The notes below the pieces were generated by a model. The model was given only the letters and a program-made list of their open reading frames with translations, made no database searches and was not told the DNA's origin. From NCBI RefSeq assembly GCF_030412785.1, contig NZ_CP125295.1, positions 2,542,001 through 2,606,000 of the forward strand: a stretch of 64,000 nucleotides of DNA, in the 5' to 3' direction. Numbering within the stretch: the first letter of the stretch is position 1; each line of letters starts with the position of its first letter. Source of the stretch: Paraburkholderia sabiae (GTDB lineage: Bacteria > Pseudomonadota > Gammaproteobacteria > Burkholderiales > Burkholderiaceae). The position numbers and the translations under genes were made by a program. This document shows, in pieces, positions 49,547-57,838 of this stretch.

Positions 49547-49870
49547 ATGCGTCGCGATGCGCATCCTTGGGATGCGGAACACATCGGCCTCGAATGGGCA
49601 CGGGCGTGGGTCCTGTCAGGTCGAACACGGATGCCCGATCACCGGTTTATCGCTACTTTCCATGGCCTGTGGCGTTCTTACGTGGCGGGTGAAGAAGTGC
49701 TGCATTCAATGGAATGGTCCCGGAAGGTACGCAAGGGGCTACCTCCGAAAGGCACCGGTTGGGAAGGTTTATGTGAGGCATTGGGGGATATATCACCCCC
49801 GACTATCACATATCTCTGGACATGCGAACGACTCGTCGCCGCCCTTTTCTGCAGGCGCAAGCTAAACTGA
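49547..49870 (+). CDS. Doubtful hypothetical protein
   Basis: A frame of 107 residues containing WARAWVLSGRTRMPDHRFIA, with several tryptophans and arginines. There is no good ribosome site, and another frame is open across the same stretch, so it may be non-coding. It is the only candidate gene in the 658 bases between 49417 and 50074; the remainder of that stretch shows nothing else. Confidence 0.25.
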   Translation: MRRDAHPWDAEHIGLEWARAWVLSGRTRMPDHRFIATFHGLWRSYVAGEEVLHSMEWSRKVRKGLPPKGTGWEGLCEALGDISPPTITYLWTCERLVAALFCRRKLN

Positions 49871-50134
49871 TTTAGGCTTAACCGGCTAATGCGTAACCGA
49901 ACTGGTTTCGCCGTTGAAAGTGGGACTGTTTGCGCACCACATTTCACCGGGCATGTTCTGCGATGCAGTGATAAGGCACGGGTTATCACGGCAACTGATT
50001 AACTTCGCCATCAGAAAATCTGAAGCCTTCGATCAAAACAATGAGATTCTCTTGTTAGCGTAGTTCTGCCAAAGTTGCCGCATGGACCCTCTCCACAGCG
50101 TCAACTGCAGCATGAGCACGAAACCGTGAAAACA

Positions 50135-51472
50135 ATGATCATGGACCATCCACTGCGCGCCCAACTGGCCGCAGAACTGCATGCTCGCCCGTTTCTCAAA
50201 CTGGCCGAGTCTGTTTCACTGCTGCATTACGCTATCTACACGGAAAACGATCCGTCAATGCACGAAACGGTATTGCGTGCGTTGTGCCGCGACACGAGCA
50301 TCCCGCTTCCGGTGGACGGTGCCACGCACTATTCCGTGCAGTCTTCGTTCGGGTGGCATTTGAAGTGGGAACGGCACACTGAATTCTCCACGTTCACATT
50401 TGTCATCGCCCGCAATGACATTGATTATTTCAGCGACGCAGAGATTCAAGGCGTTCCAGCAAACTGGTTTGAGCAAATTGCCGGCAGCCGATTCGTCGCG
50501 TGCCGTATGGAACTGCTATCGGGAGACCATGCGCATGCGGCGCGCGAGGCATCCTCTCAATGGATCGACGGACCCATCGTCGTAGGCAGCAGCGTACTCG
50601 GCGGGGGGCGGGTGTTTTGCGACTGGAGCGTACGGGCAGATGGTTTCATGCGCTTTCTCGTCATCGACGAGGGCTTCCGCGAGGAACAAGGCGGGCGGCT
50701 GCTGCAGCGGCTCTATGAAATCGAAACATACCGGATGATGGCCTTGCTGGCACTGCCAATCGCTCGCAAGTTAGGACGCGATCTGGACGAGATTCATAAT
50801 TCGCTTCAATCCCTGATGCAGCAGATGGACTCCCCCGGTGTGAACGGAGATGATTCGCAGTTGCTCGTCAAACTCACACACCTCGCGGTTCGCCTCGAAT
50901 CCCTGTCCGGCTCCGGGGGACGCTTTAGCGCGTCACGTGCCTACGAAAAACTCGTTCTCGCACGAATACAGGAGTTGCGGGAAGAGCGGATCGAAGGGAT
51001 GCCGACGATCCAGGAGTTCATGGAGCGACGCTTCGCGCCCGCGATGGAAACCTGCCGTAGCGTTTGGGCGCGTCACGAACAGATTGCGGCACGGATTGCG
51101 CGCGCCGTCGATTTGCTGCGCACGCGCGTGAACCTTGCACAGGAGCAGGATGTCACCCGCCTGCTCGCCGGCATGGAGCGCACGGCGCGCAACCAGTTGC
51201 ATTTGCAGCACGCCGTCGAAGGCCTATCCGTAGCGGCGATTTCTTACTACGTGCTATCGCTGGTTGCCGCAGCATTCAAGGCATTGCACCTGTTGAGCAT
51301 TCCAATCGAGCCCGAACTCGCCGAAGGCATAGCGATTGGACCCGTCGTACTTGCCGTGATCGCCATTACCCGTCGCACCCGAGGTCGGCTCGCGAAGGGA
51401 AACGCAACTGATGAAAGATGTGTAGTTAAACCCTTGAATCCGCCCCTTCATTCTCAACAGGAACACGCATGA
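50135..51472 (+). CDS. DUF3422 membrane-anchored protein
   Basis: About 445 residues matching DUF3422 over its length. Visible features: DHPLRAQLAAELHARPFLKL at the start, the diagnostic WHLKWERHTEFSTFTFVIAR near residue 70, a long helical middle part, and C-terminal hydrophobic segments (AISYYVLSLVAAAFKAL and IAIGPVVLAVIAI). Function unknown; predicted to be an inner-membrane protein with a large cytoplasmic domain. Start choice is uncertain: ATG 50135 gives the conserved N-terminus, with GTG 50126 and ATG 50141 nearby. Its stop overlaps a small frame (ATGA) at 51469. Confidence 0.88.
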   Translation: MIMDHPLRAQLAAELHARPFLKLAESVSLLHYAIYTENDPSMHETVLRALCRDTSIPLPVDGATHYSVQSSFGWHLKWERHTEFSTFTFVIARNDIDYFSDAEIQGVPANWFEQIAGSRFVACRMELLSGDHAHAAREASSQWIDGPIVVGSSVLGGGRVFCDWSVRADGFMRFLVIDEGFREEQGGRLLQRLYEIETYRMMALLALPIARKLGRDLDEIHNSLQSLMQQMDSPGVNGDDSQLLVKLTHLAVRLESLSGSGGRFSASRAYEKLVLARIQELREERIEGMPTIQEFMERRFAPAMETCRSVWARHEQIAARIARAVDLLRTRVNLAQEQDVTRLLAGMERTARNQLHLQHAVEGLSVAAISYYVLSLVAAAFKALHLLSIPIEPELAEGIAIGPVVLAVIAITRRTRGRLAKGNATDERCVVKPLNPPLHSQQEHA

Positions 51473-51642
51473 CCGTCGCCGAAAAGAGCCAGAAGCAAAG
51501 TCCCGCACAGCACATTGACCACGAAAATCAAAACGCTGTGACATCCTACCTGCTCGCACTTCGAGAGCCCACCGTATCGCTGGCATGTAGTTCGAACGAC
51601 CGCCCCGACGTCGCTACCGCAGCGATACTAGGCTATAACTAA
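51469..51642 (+). CDS. Small hypothetical protein coupled to DUF3422
   Basis: 57 residues. The ATG overlaps the DUF3422 stop (ATGA), and AGGA lies 6 bases upstream, the usual sign of translational coupling. The product is hydrophilic (TVAEKSQKQSPAQHIDHENQ) with no recognisable domain and ends at TAA 51640-51642. It could be a real small protein or the truncated start of a longer gene, since the next few hundred bases contain remnants. Confidence 0.45.
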   Translation: MTVAEKSQKQSPAQHIDHENQNAVTSYLLALREPTVSLACSSNDRPDVATAAILGYN

Positions 51643-51674
51643 AAAAAGTTATCTCCCGGCCCGCAGTGTCATCG

Positions 51675-51812
51675 TTACCTGTTCACCGGCACTATAAAAT
51701 TGATCGACACGATCGCCGGGAGGTTTCTGGAGTCGGTTCCCGAAGACTTTTGATAGATGCCGATCACGTAGACATCGGCTCCAGAATGGGGTGCTGACAC
51801 AAGCCCGACGCT
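51675..51812 (-). pseudogene. Possible C-terminal remnant of an unidentified gene
   Basis: A 45-residue minus-strand frame reads protein-like sequence GADVYVIGIYQKSSGTDSRN and ends IVSINFIVPVNR at TAA 51675-51677. Upstream it is closed by a stop at 51813. It has no start context. It may be a broken gene next to the aldehyde dehydrogenase remnant; I do not recognise the family. Confidence 0.3.
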
Positions 51813-51858
51813 TTACAAGCTTTTGCCTTGGGACAACGCACCCACGGCTTGCACGACG

Positions 51859-52161
51859 TTAAGCCGCGGGTTGCAACCTGCCATCGATGCGACGGTTCAC
51901 ACCGAGGGGATTCTCCGTCTTGACCGCGTCAGGCAGCAACGCATCCGGCAGATCCTGATAACTCACCGGCCGCAGAAACCGGTCGATCGCAAGGGTGCCG
52001 ACCGGGGTCGAGCGGCCATCTGCCGTAGACGGATACGGGCCTCCGTGGACCATCGCATGGCCGATTTCGACACCCGTACCGAACCCGTTCACCAGCAGCC
52101 TGCCGGCGCGGCGCTCGAGCGCGGGCAGGAAGCGCTTCGCTTCGGCATAGTCCGCTTCCAC
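51859..52161 (-). pseudogene. C-terminal remnant of alpha-ketoglutaric semialdehyde dehydrogenase
   Basis: About 95 residues match the end of KGSADH/2,5-dioxovalerate dehydrogenases: [20 protein letters not shown], then [31 protein letters not shown] and the terminal [12 protein letters not shown] complete enzyme has about 525 residues, so the cofactor-binding part and catalytic cysteine are missing. Upstream in frame the sequence loses similarity. It lies in a short patch with other debris between DUF3422 and DUF1330. Not functional. Confidence 0.75.
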
Positions 52162-52378
52162 TTTCGACGCCTCGCGGTCGTCGTCGGCCGGCGCATCCGC
52201 GAGACTATCGCGAACCGCATTTTTGCGACTTGGTAGAAATGTCCAGAAATAAAGAGGCTGGATGGCTAGATAGCGCTCCAGCCCTTCATCGCGCGACGCC
52301 TCTCACGGCGCCGGGCTCCGCAGCCCGTCATTTCGTGGCGGCCTCGATACCCTGATCCCGACCCACCCGCGCGCCCCG

Positions 52379-52669
52379 TCAGGCGCTTAATCCTTCGACG
52401 ATCGCCACCTGCGCGATGCAATGCCCATCGCGCTTGAGTTTGGCTGACTGATATTCGGGCGAGTTGTAGCAGGCCAGCGCCGTTTCCAGATCGCTGAACT
52501 GGATCACCACATGGCGCTCGAACGACTCCCCCTCGAGCGATTTCGATGCGCCACCACGCGCCAGGAAAACGGCGCCGAACTTCTTGAACGCCAGCGGCGC
52601 GATGTCGGTGTAATCCTTGTATTTCACCGGATCAAGCACGGTGACATGGGCGATCCAATATGCAGTCAT
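52379..52669 (-). CDS. DUF1330 family protein
   Basis: 96 residues, full length for DUF1330, a small dimeric alpha/beta-barrel fold. Signature features: AYWIAHVTVLDPVKYKDYTD at the start, FLARGGASKSLEGE, and VVIQFSDLETALACYNSPEY. AGGAG precedes the ATG at 52669. It is divergent from the monooxygenase operon across 207 bases and may belong to the same regulon. Function unknown; relatives are often found in catabolic clusters. Confidence 0.88.
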   Translation of the reverse strand: MTAYWIAHVTVLDPVKYKDYTDIAPLAFKKFGAVFLARGGASKSLEGESFERHVVIQFSDLETALACYNSPEYQSAKLKRDGHCIAQVAIVEGLSA

Positions 52670-52814
52670 CTCTGCTCCTTTTCCCTTTCATTCATCCATT
52701 GACCCGAAGCCGCGCATGCGCGCGGACATCGGCGACACCCTCACTCTTCCACCACCGCGCCCGCCAAACCCCTTTGTTTTCAAGGCCCCGGCAACCTTTC
52801 AGGGTTAACACGCA

Positions 52815-52839
52815 TGGTACGCCGTACTATGGCATACCA
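52815..52839. promoter_or_regulatory. Operator-like inverted repeat before the DUF1185 operon
   Basis: TGGTACGCC at 52815-52823 and GGCATACCA at 52831-52839 form a 9-bp inverted repeat with one mismatch and a 7-base spacer. It lies 38 bases upstream of the first gene, where a repressor would block transcription of the operon and possibly of the divergent DUF1330 gene. TGG/CCA arms suit GntR or similar regulators, but no regulator gene is adjacent. Confidence 0.5.
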
Positions 52840-52876
52840 CAATTCTCCCATCATTAACTGAACGTGGGAAGTTGCA

Positions 52877-53479
52877 ATGAGCCTGATTCGCAAATCCATC
52901 CTCCATGTCGAGAACGTGTTCGTCGACGGCGGCAAAGAGGCGGCAAAGCCGTTGAAGCTGATCGGCGCAGTGGCCGTCATCAAGAACCCCTGGGCAGGCC
53001 GCGGCTTTGTCGAGGACCTGTCGCCGGAGATTCGCGCCATCGCGCCGCAACTCAGCGAGCACCTGACGAAACTCATCATCGACGAAGCCGGTTCGGGCGA
53101 AGCGGTCGAGGCATTCGGCAAGAGCGCGATCGTCGGCCTGGATGGCGAACTGGAACACGCGTCGGCGCTGATCCACACGCTGCACTTCGGCAACACCTAT
53201 CGCAAGGCTGTCGGCGCCAAGTCGTATCTGGCCTTTAACAACACGCGCGGCCCGGCGAATGCGCCGCTGCTGATCCCGATGATGGACAAGAACGACGAAG
53301 GCCGCCGCTCGCACTACCTGACGCTTCAGTTCGCGATTCCCGACGCACCGGCCGCTGACGAAATCGTGATCGCAATCGGCGGCGCAACGGGCGGCCGTCC
53401 GCATCACCGCATCGGCGATCGTTATAAAGACCTTGCAGAGCTTGGAAATGATGTCAACAACCCTGCCGCTGTCAAATAA
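52877..53479 (+). CDS. DUF1185 (amino acid synthesis) family protein
   Basis: 200 residues matching PF06684 along the full length: LIRKSILHVENVFVDGGKEA, AVAVIKNPWAGRGFVEDLSP, ALIHTLHFGNTYRKAVGAKS and GGATGGRPHHRIGDRYKDL. Structures of the family show a chorismate-mutase-like fold with unknown activity, proposed to act in amino-acid or small-molecule metabolism. It is the first gene of a six-gene operon; its end overlaps the hydrolase gene by about 30 bases. Conserved presence with flavin monooxygenase genes would suggest an isomerase, hydrolase or ligand-handling step. Confidence 0.9.
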   Translation: MSLIRKSILHVENVFVDGGKEAAKPLKLIGAVAVIKNPWAGRGFVEDLSPEIRAIAPQLSEHLTKLIIDEAGSGEAVEAFGKSAIVGLDGELEHASALIHTLHFGNTYRKAVGAKSYLAFNNTRGPANAPLLIPMMDKNDEGRRSHYLTLQFAIPDAPAADEIVIAIGGATGGRPHHRIGDRYKDLAELGNDVNNPAAVK

Positions 53480-54266
53480 TCGCGTCGCGCACTATCTCGA
53501 ACGCGGGACGGGCGAGCCGCTGGTCCTGATTCACGGCGTCGGCATGCAGGCGGGTGCCTGGTATCCGCAGATCGATGATCTGTCGTCCGACTTCCGGGTG
53601 ATTGCCGTCGACATGCCGGGCCACGGCGAGAGCACCGCATTGGACGCGAACGCCGGCTTGCAGGATTTCGTGAACTGGGCGATCGAGTTCATCGAAGCGC
53701 TGAACGTCGGCCCCGTCAATCTCGCGGGCCATTCGATGGGTTCGTTGATTGCGGCTGGCGTGGCTGTCACGCGTCCTGATCTGACAAAGCGCGTGGCGGT
53801 GCTGAATGGCGTGTATCGCCGGACAGCCGAAGCGCGCGACGCCGTGCTGCAACGGGCGGCCGAACTGCGCTCGGGTTCCATCGACATCGAGACGCCGCTC
53901 AAGCGCTGGTTCAATGCCGAAGAAGCGCAACGCATCGCCGCGCAGAAGGTCGAGTCCTGGCTGAAATCCGTCGATCTCGCCGGCTACGCCACGGCGTACA
54001 CGGCCTTCGCAAAGGGCGACGAGGTGTATGCCGACGGTTGGAACAAGATTGCCTGCCCCGCTCTCGTATTGACGGGTTCGGACGACCCGAACTCGACGCC
54101 CGAGATGACGAGACAGATGGCCAGTGCCGCCCACAGCGGCAACGCCGTCGTGATCGAAAACGAGCGGCACATGGTGAATCTGACCGCACCGGACGAAGTC
54201 AATCGTGCGCTGCGTGCCTGGTTACAGACCGAGCCCGTGGCCGAATCAATGAAGTCGGAGGCGTGA
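53448..54266 (+). CDS. Alpha/beta-hydrolase
   Basis: About 272 residues. The oxyanion motif is VLIHGVGMQAGAW, the nucleophile elbow GHSMGS near residue 100, the acid in LTGSDDPNS and the catalytic histidine in ENERHMVNLT. Start is at one of two adjacent ATGs (53448 or 53451), both inside the end of the DUF1185 gene, so the genes are translationally coupled. Probably hydrolyses an ester, enol-lactone or C-C/C-N bond formed by ring oxygenation. The next gene starts 1 base after its stop. Confidence 0.92.
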   Translation: MMSTTLPLSNNRVAHYLERGTGEPLVLIHGVGMQAGAWYPQIDDLSSDFRVIAVDMPGHGESTALDANAGLQDFVNWAIEFIEALNVGPVNLAGHSMGSLIAAGVAVTRPDLTKRVAVLNGVYRRTAEARDAVLQRAAELRSGSIDIETPLKRWFNAEEAQRIAAQKVESWLKSVDLAGYATAYTAFAKGDEVYADGWNKIACPALVLTGSDDPNSTPEMTRQMASAAHSGNAVVIENERHMVNLTAPDEVNRALRAWLQTEPVAESMKSEA

Positions 54267-54267
54267 C

Positions 54268-55191
54268 ATGAGCCAGCAACCCGCCCAGATCAACACCCGC
54301 GAATTGCGCGACGCATTCGGCGCCTTCATGACAGGCGTCACGATCGTTACCACGACACGCGACGATGGCCAGCCGCTTGGCTTCACCGCGAACTCGTTCT
54401 CGTCCGTGTCGCTGGACCCTGCCTTGCTGCTGGTCAGCATCGCGAAGACGTCGGGCAACTATCAGACGTTCTCCACCACGGGGCACTTCGCGATCAACAT
54501 CCTCGCGGAAAGCCAGAAGGATCTGTCCAATACGTTCGCGCGGCCTAGCGAAGACCGCTTCGCCAACGTGGACTGGCAGATGAGCGCGATCGGAAACCCG
54601 CTGCTCGGCGAGGTCAGCGCATGGTTCGACTGCACGACCCATGCGGTGATCGATGCGGGCGATCACGCGCTCATCATCGGCAAGGTCGAGGCATTCCACT
54701 CCGCCGGTTACGCAGGCCTCGGCTATTACCGTGGCGGCTATTTCACGCCCGCCAAGGTCTCCGCCGAAGTCATCGCGGGTCCGAAGGTCATCGTCAGCGC
54801 GATCATCGCGCGCGACGACAAGGTCCTGCTGACGCGCTCCGCGGACAACAAGTGGGGCCTGCCGTCGAAGCAGATTGGCTCCGAAGGCGCCGACAAGGCG
54901 CTCGCCGATCTCTTCGCAAAGTACCAGCCTGATGCATCGGCCAGTTTCATCTACTCGGTCTACAACAACACCGAAACGTCGTACCAGTACATTTCGTTTC
55001 TCTGCAGCGCGCCCGACGAGGCCGCCGTCTCGGGCGAATTCGTGAGCCTCGACGACATCGAGCCGGCTCAGTTCCAGGACAGTGCGCTCGCCAGCATGCT
55101 CGGGCGCTACCGCAAGGAAAGCCAGTTGAAGAGCTACGGCATGTACTACGGCGACCACAGCAGCGGCACGGTCCGCCCGCTTCTTTCCTGA
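54268..55191 (+). CDS. Flavin reductase fused to a degenerate Nudix-like domain
   Basis: 307 residues in two parts. Residues 1 to about 165 are a flavin reductase-like domain: RDAFGAFMTGVTIVTTTRDD, then GFTANSFSSVSLDPALLLVS and ETSGN-type turn KTSGNYQTFS. Residues 170-307 resemble a Nudix fold: VIVSAIIARDDKVLLTRSAD followed by KWGLPSKQIGSEG. The catalytic Nudix box (REx2EE) is absent, replaced by ADKALADLFAKY. The reductase should supply reduced FMN to the adjacent luciferase-like oxygenase; the second domain may bind a nucleotide-like ligand or the partner. Starts 1 base after the hydrolase stop. Confidence 0.87.
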   Translation: MSQQPAQINTRELRDAFGAFMTGVTIVTTTRDDGQPLGFTANSFSSVSLDPALLLVSIAKTSGNYQTFSTTGHFAINILAESQKDLSNTFARPSEDRFANVDWQMSAIGNPLLGEVSAWFDCTTHAVIDAGDHALIIGKVEAFHSAGYAGLGYYRGGYFTPAKVSAEVIAGPKVIVSAIIARDDKVLLTRSADNKWGLPSKQIGSEGADKALADLFAKYQPDASASFIYSVYNNTETSYQYISFLCSAPDEAAVSGEFVSLDDIEPAQFQDSALASMLGRYRKESQLKSYGMYYGDHSSGTVRPLLS

Positions 55192-55201
55192 AAGGTATCC
55201 A

Positions 55202-56239
55202 ATGCGCTTTTCCCTTTTCGCTCACATGGAGCGCGTCTCCGACAAGACGAGCCAGAAGCAGCTTTACGAAGAGATGGTCGAGTTGTGCCAGATCGCGGAC
55301 CGTGGCGGCATGCACGCCGTCTGGACGGGCGAGCATCACGCGATGGACTTCACGATCGCGCCGAATCCGTTCCTCAATCTCGTCGACCTGGCGAACAAGA
55401 CGAAGAACGTCCGGCTCGGCACGGGCACGGTGATCGCACCGTTCTGGCACCCGATCAAGCTCGCGGGCGAAGCCGCGATGACCGACATCATCACGAACGG
55501 CCGTCTCGAACTCGGCATCGCGCGCGGCGCCTATTCGTTCGAGTACGAGCGCCTGATGCCGGGCCTCGATGCATGGGGCGCGGGTCAGAGAATGCGCGAA
55601 CTCATTCCCGCCGTGAAGAAGCTGTGGGAAGGCGATTACGCGCACGAAGGCGAGTTCTGGAAATTTCCGTCGACCACTTCCTCGCCGATGCCGCTGCAGC
55701 AGCCGCATCCGCCCATCTGGGTCGCCGCGCGCGATCCGAACAGCCACGAGTTCGCCGTCGCGAACGGCTGCAACGTGCAGGTCACGCCGCTGCATCTCGG
55801 CGATGAGGAAGTCGAGAAGCTGGTCGGCCACTTCAACGCTGCGTGCGAGAAGTTCAGCGACGTGCCGCGTCCGCAGATCATGCTGCTTCGTCATACCTAT
55901 GTCGCGAGCAGCGAAGACGACGCGCAGGTCGCCGCCGACGAAGTGAACGTGTTCTACAACTACTTCGGCGCATGGTTCAAGAACGAGCGGCCCGTCAGCC
56001 GTGGCCTGATCAAGACGCTGAGCCAGGAAGAAATCAAGGCTCACCCGTTCTACACGCCGGAAGCGATGCGCAAGAACAACGTCATCGGCACGCCGGAAGA
56101 AGTGATCGCGCGCCTGAAGGCCTACGAGGCACTCGGGTTCGACGAGTACTCGTTCTGGATCGACACCGGCATGAGCTTCGAGCGCAAGAAGGCGTCGCTC
56201 GAAAGGATGATCAACGACGTGATGCCTGCCTTTAAGTGA
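55202..56239 (+). CDS. Luciferase-like FMN-dependent monooxygenase
   Basis: 345 residues, bacterial luciferase-like TIM barrel using reduced FMN. Features: FSLFAHMERVSDKTSQKQLY at the start, HHAMDFTIAPNPF near residue 45, LGTGTVIAPFWHPIKLAGEA, LELGIARGAYSFEYERL and the late PEEVIARLKAYEALGFDEYS. AAGGTATCCA precedes the ATG, 10 bases after the reductase gene. Two-component enzymes of this type open N-heterocycles (RutA on uracil, PyrA on pyridine) or oxidise other small molecules. It is the likely committing step of this operon; the substrate is unknown. Confidence 0.93.
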   Translation: MRFSLFAHMERVSDKTSQKQLYEEMVELCQIADRGGMHAVWTGEHHAMDFTIAPNPFLNLVDLANKTKNVRLGTGTVIAPFWHPIKLAGEAAMTDIITNGRLELGIARGAYSFEYERLMPGLDAWGAGQRMRELIPAVKKLWEGDYAHEGEFWKFPSTTSSPMPLQQPHPPIWVAARDPNSHEFAVANGCNVQVTPLHLGDEEVEKLVGHFNAACEKFSDVPRPQIMLLRHTYVASSEDDAQVAADEVNVFYNYFGAWFKNERPVSRGLIKTLSQEEIKAHPFYTPEAMRKNNVIGTPEEVIARLKAYEALGFDEYSFWIDTGMSFERKKASLERMINDVMPAFK

Positions 56240-56251
56240 GGTTCTGATTCC

Positions 56252-57721
56252 ATGAGTTTCGATTTCCAGCTGTATATCGACGGCCAGTTCGAGCCGGGCG
56301 CCGCCACCTTCGGCAGCGTGGACCCGTCCACGGGCGAAGTCTGGGCGCAGATGCCCGAAGCCCGCACGGACGAAGTGAACCGCGCCGTGGCAGCGGCCAG
56401 TCGCGCGCTCGGCGACGCCGCGTGGGCCAGACTGACCGCGTCGGCGCGCGGAAAGCTGCTGTACAAACTCGCGGATCTTCTCGAGAAGGCAGCGCCGCGG
56501 CTCGCTGAAATCGAAACGCGCGATACGGGCAAGATCATCCGCGAGACGTCGAGCCAGATCGCGTATGTCGCCGAGTACTACCGCTATTACGCCGGTATCG
56601 CCGACAAGATCGAAGGCAGCCACGTCCCCGTCGACAAGCCCGACATGCAGGTCTGGCTCGACCGGCAACCCGTCGGCGTGGTGGCCGCTATCGTTCCGTG
56701 GAATAGCCAGTTGTTCCTCTCCGCCGTGAAGCTCGGCCCGGCGCTCGCCGCCGGCTGCACGGTCGTGCTCAAGGCATCGGAGGAAGCGCCCGGACCGCTA
56801 CTCGAATTCGCAAGGCTCGTGCATGAAGCGGGCTTTCCGCCCGGCGTCGTGAACGTGATCACGGGCTTCGGCCCGGAATGTGGCGCGGTGCTGAGCAGCC
56901 ATCCCGACGTGGACAAGGTCGCCTTCACGGGCGGCCCCGACACGGCGCGGCATATCGTCAGAAACACGGCGAACAATCTCGCGAAGGTGTCGCTGGAACT
57001 GGGCGGCAAATCGCCGTTCATCGTTTTCGCCGATACGGATATTCAGAGCGCGGTCAACGCGCAGGTCGCGGCCATCTTCGCCGCGAGCGGCCAGAGTTGT
57101 GTCGCGGGTTCGCGGCTGCTGATCGAGGCGTCGGTGAAGGACCAGTTCCTTGCGTTGCTGGTGGAACGTGTCTCGCGCATTCGCGTCGGTGCGCCGGGTG
57201 AGATGGAAACGGAATACGGTCCGCTGTGCACGGAGCGGCAACGTCGACTCATTCAGTCGGTTGTCGAAAGTTCCGTGCGTCAGGGCGCGAAAGTGCTTGC
57301 GGGCGGGAAGCCGATCGAGCGCGCGGGCTACTACTACGCGCCGACGATTCTGGATTGCACGGGCGTCTCAAACGCAGACAGCATCACGACCGAACTCTTC
57401 GGGCCGGTCCTGTCCGTCGATACCTTCACGACCGAACAGGAAGCGATCGACAAGGCGAACAGCACGGCTTACGGGCTCGCCGCCGGCATTTTCACCACCA
57501 ATCTCACGCGCGCCCACCGCGTGTCGAAGCGCGTTCAATCGGGCATCGTCTGGATCAACACGTATCGGGCGGTGTCGCCGCTCGTGCCGTTCGGCGGCTT
57601 CGGCTTGTCGGGGCACGGTCGCGAAGGCGGCTTCGCCGCAGCGCTCGAATACACGACAACGAAGTCCGTGTGGCTTCGCACGTCGGACGAACCGATCAGC
57701 GATCCGTTCGTCATGCGCTAA
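56252..57721 (+). CDS. Aldehyde dehydrogenase
   Basis: 489 residues, complete. The catalytic cysteine is in ASGQSCVAGSRLLI near residue 287, the general base glutamate in SLELGGKSPFIVF, and the cofactor region in FTGGPDTARHIVRNTANNLA. It begins 12 bases after the monooxygenase. It would oxidise the aldehyde released by ring opening to an acid, as SSADH-type enzymes do in pyridine and similar pathways. Chain length and carboxylate preference of the substrate are not readable. Confidence 0.93.
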   Translation: MSFDFQLYIDGQFEPGAATFGSVDPSTGEVWAQMPEARTDEVNRAVAAASRALGDAAWARLTASARGKLLYKLADLLEKAAPRLAEIETRDTGKIIRETSSQIAYVAEYYRYYAGIADKIEGSHVPVDKPDMQVWLDRQPVGVVAAIVPWNSQLFLSAVKLGPALAAGCTVVLKASEEAPGPLLEFARLVHEAGFPPGVVNVITGFGPECGAVLSSHPDVDKVAFTGGPDTARHIVRNTANNLAKVSLELGGKSPFIVFADTDIQSAVNAQVAAIFAASGQSCVAGSRLLIEASVKDQFLALLVERVSRIRVGAPGEMETEYGPLCTERQRRLIQSVVESSVRQGAKVLAGGKPIERAGYYYAPTILDCTGVSNADSITTELFGPVLSVDTFTTEQEAIDKANSTAYGLAAGIFTTNLTRAHRVSKRVQSGIVWINTYRAVSPLVPFGGFGLSGHGREGGFAAALEYTTTKSVWLRTSDEPISDPFVMR

Positions 57722-57838
57722 TCGGGCGCGTGTTCACTGCGGTATCGACTCACGGCCGTAAAGGCTGTGCTTCGTCACGCCCATCGCGTTCATCGCGGGG
57801 GCGACGCGGCACAGCCTGGCAATAAAGATGGAGACATG

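Noticed and set aside
49417-50074. Several overlapping small plus-strand frames
   Set aside because: More than one frame is open and none has a good ribosome site; only one is listed, with low confidence.
54947-56668. 573-residue minus-strand open frame
   Set aside because: Runs antisense across three genes of the monooxygenase operon and has shadow composition.
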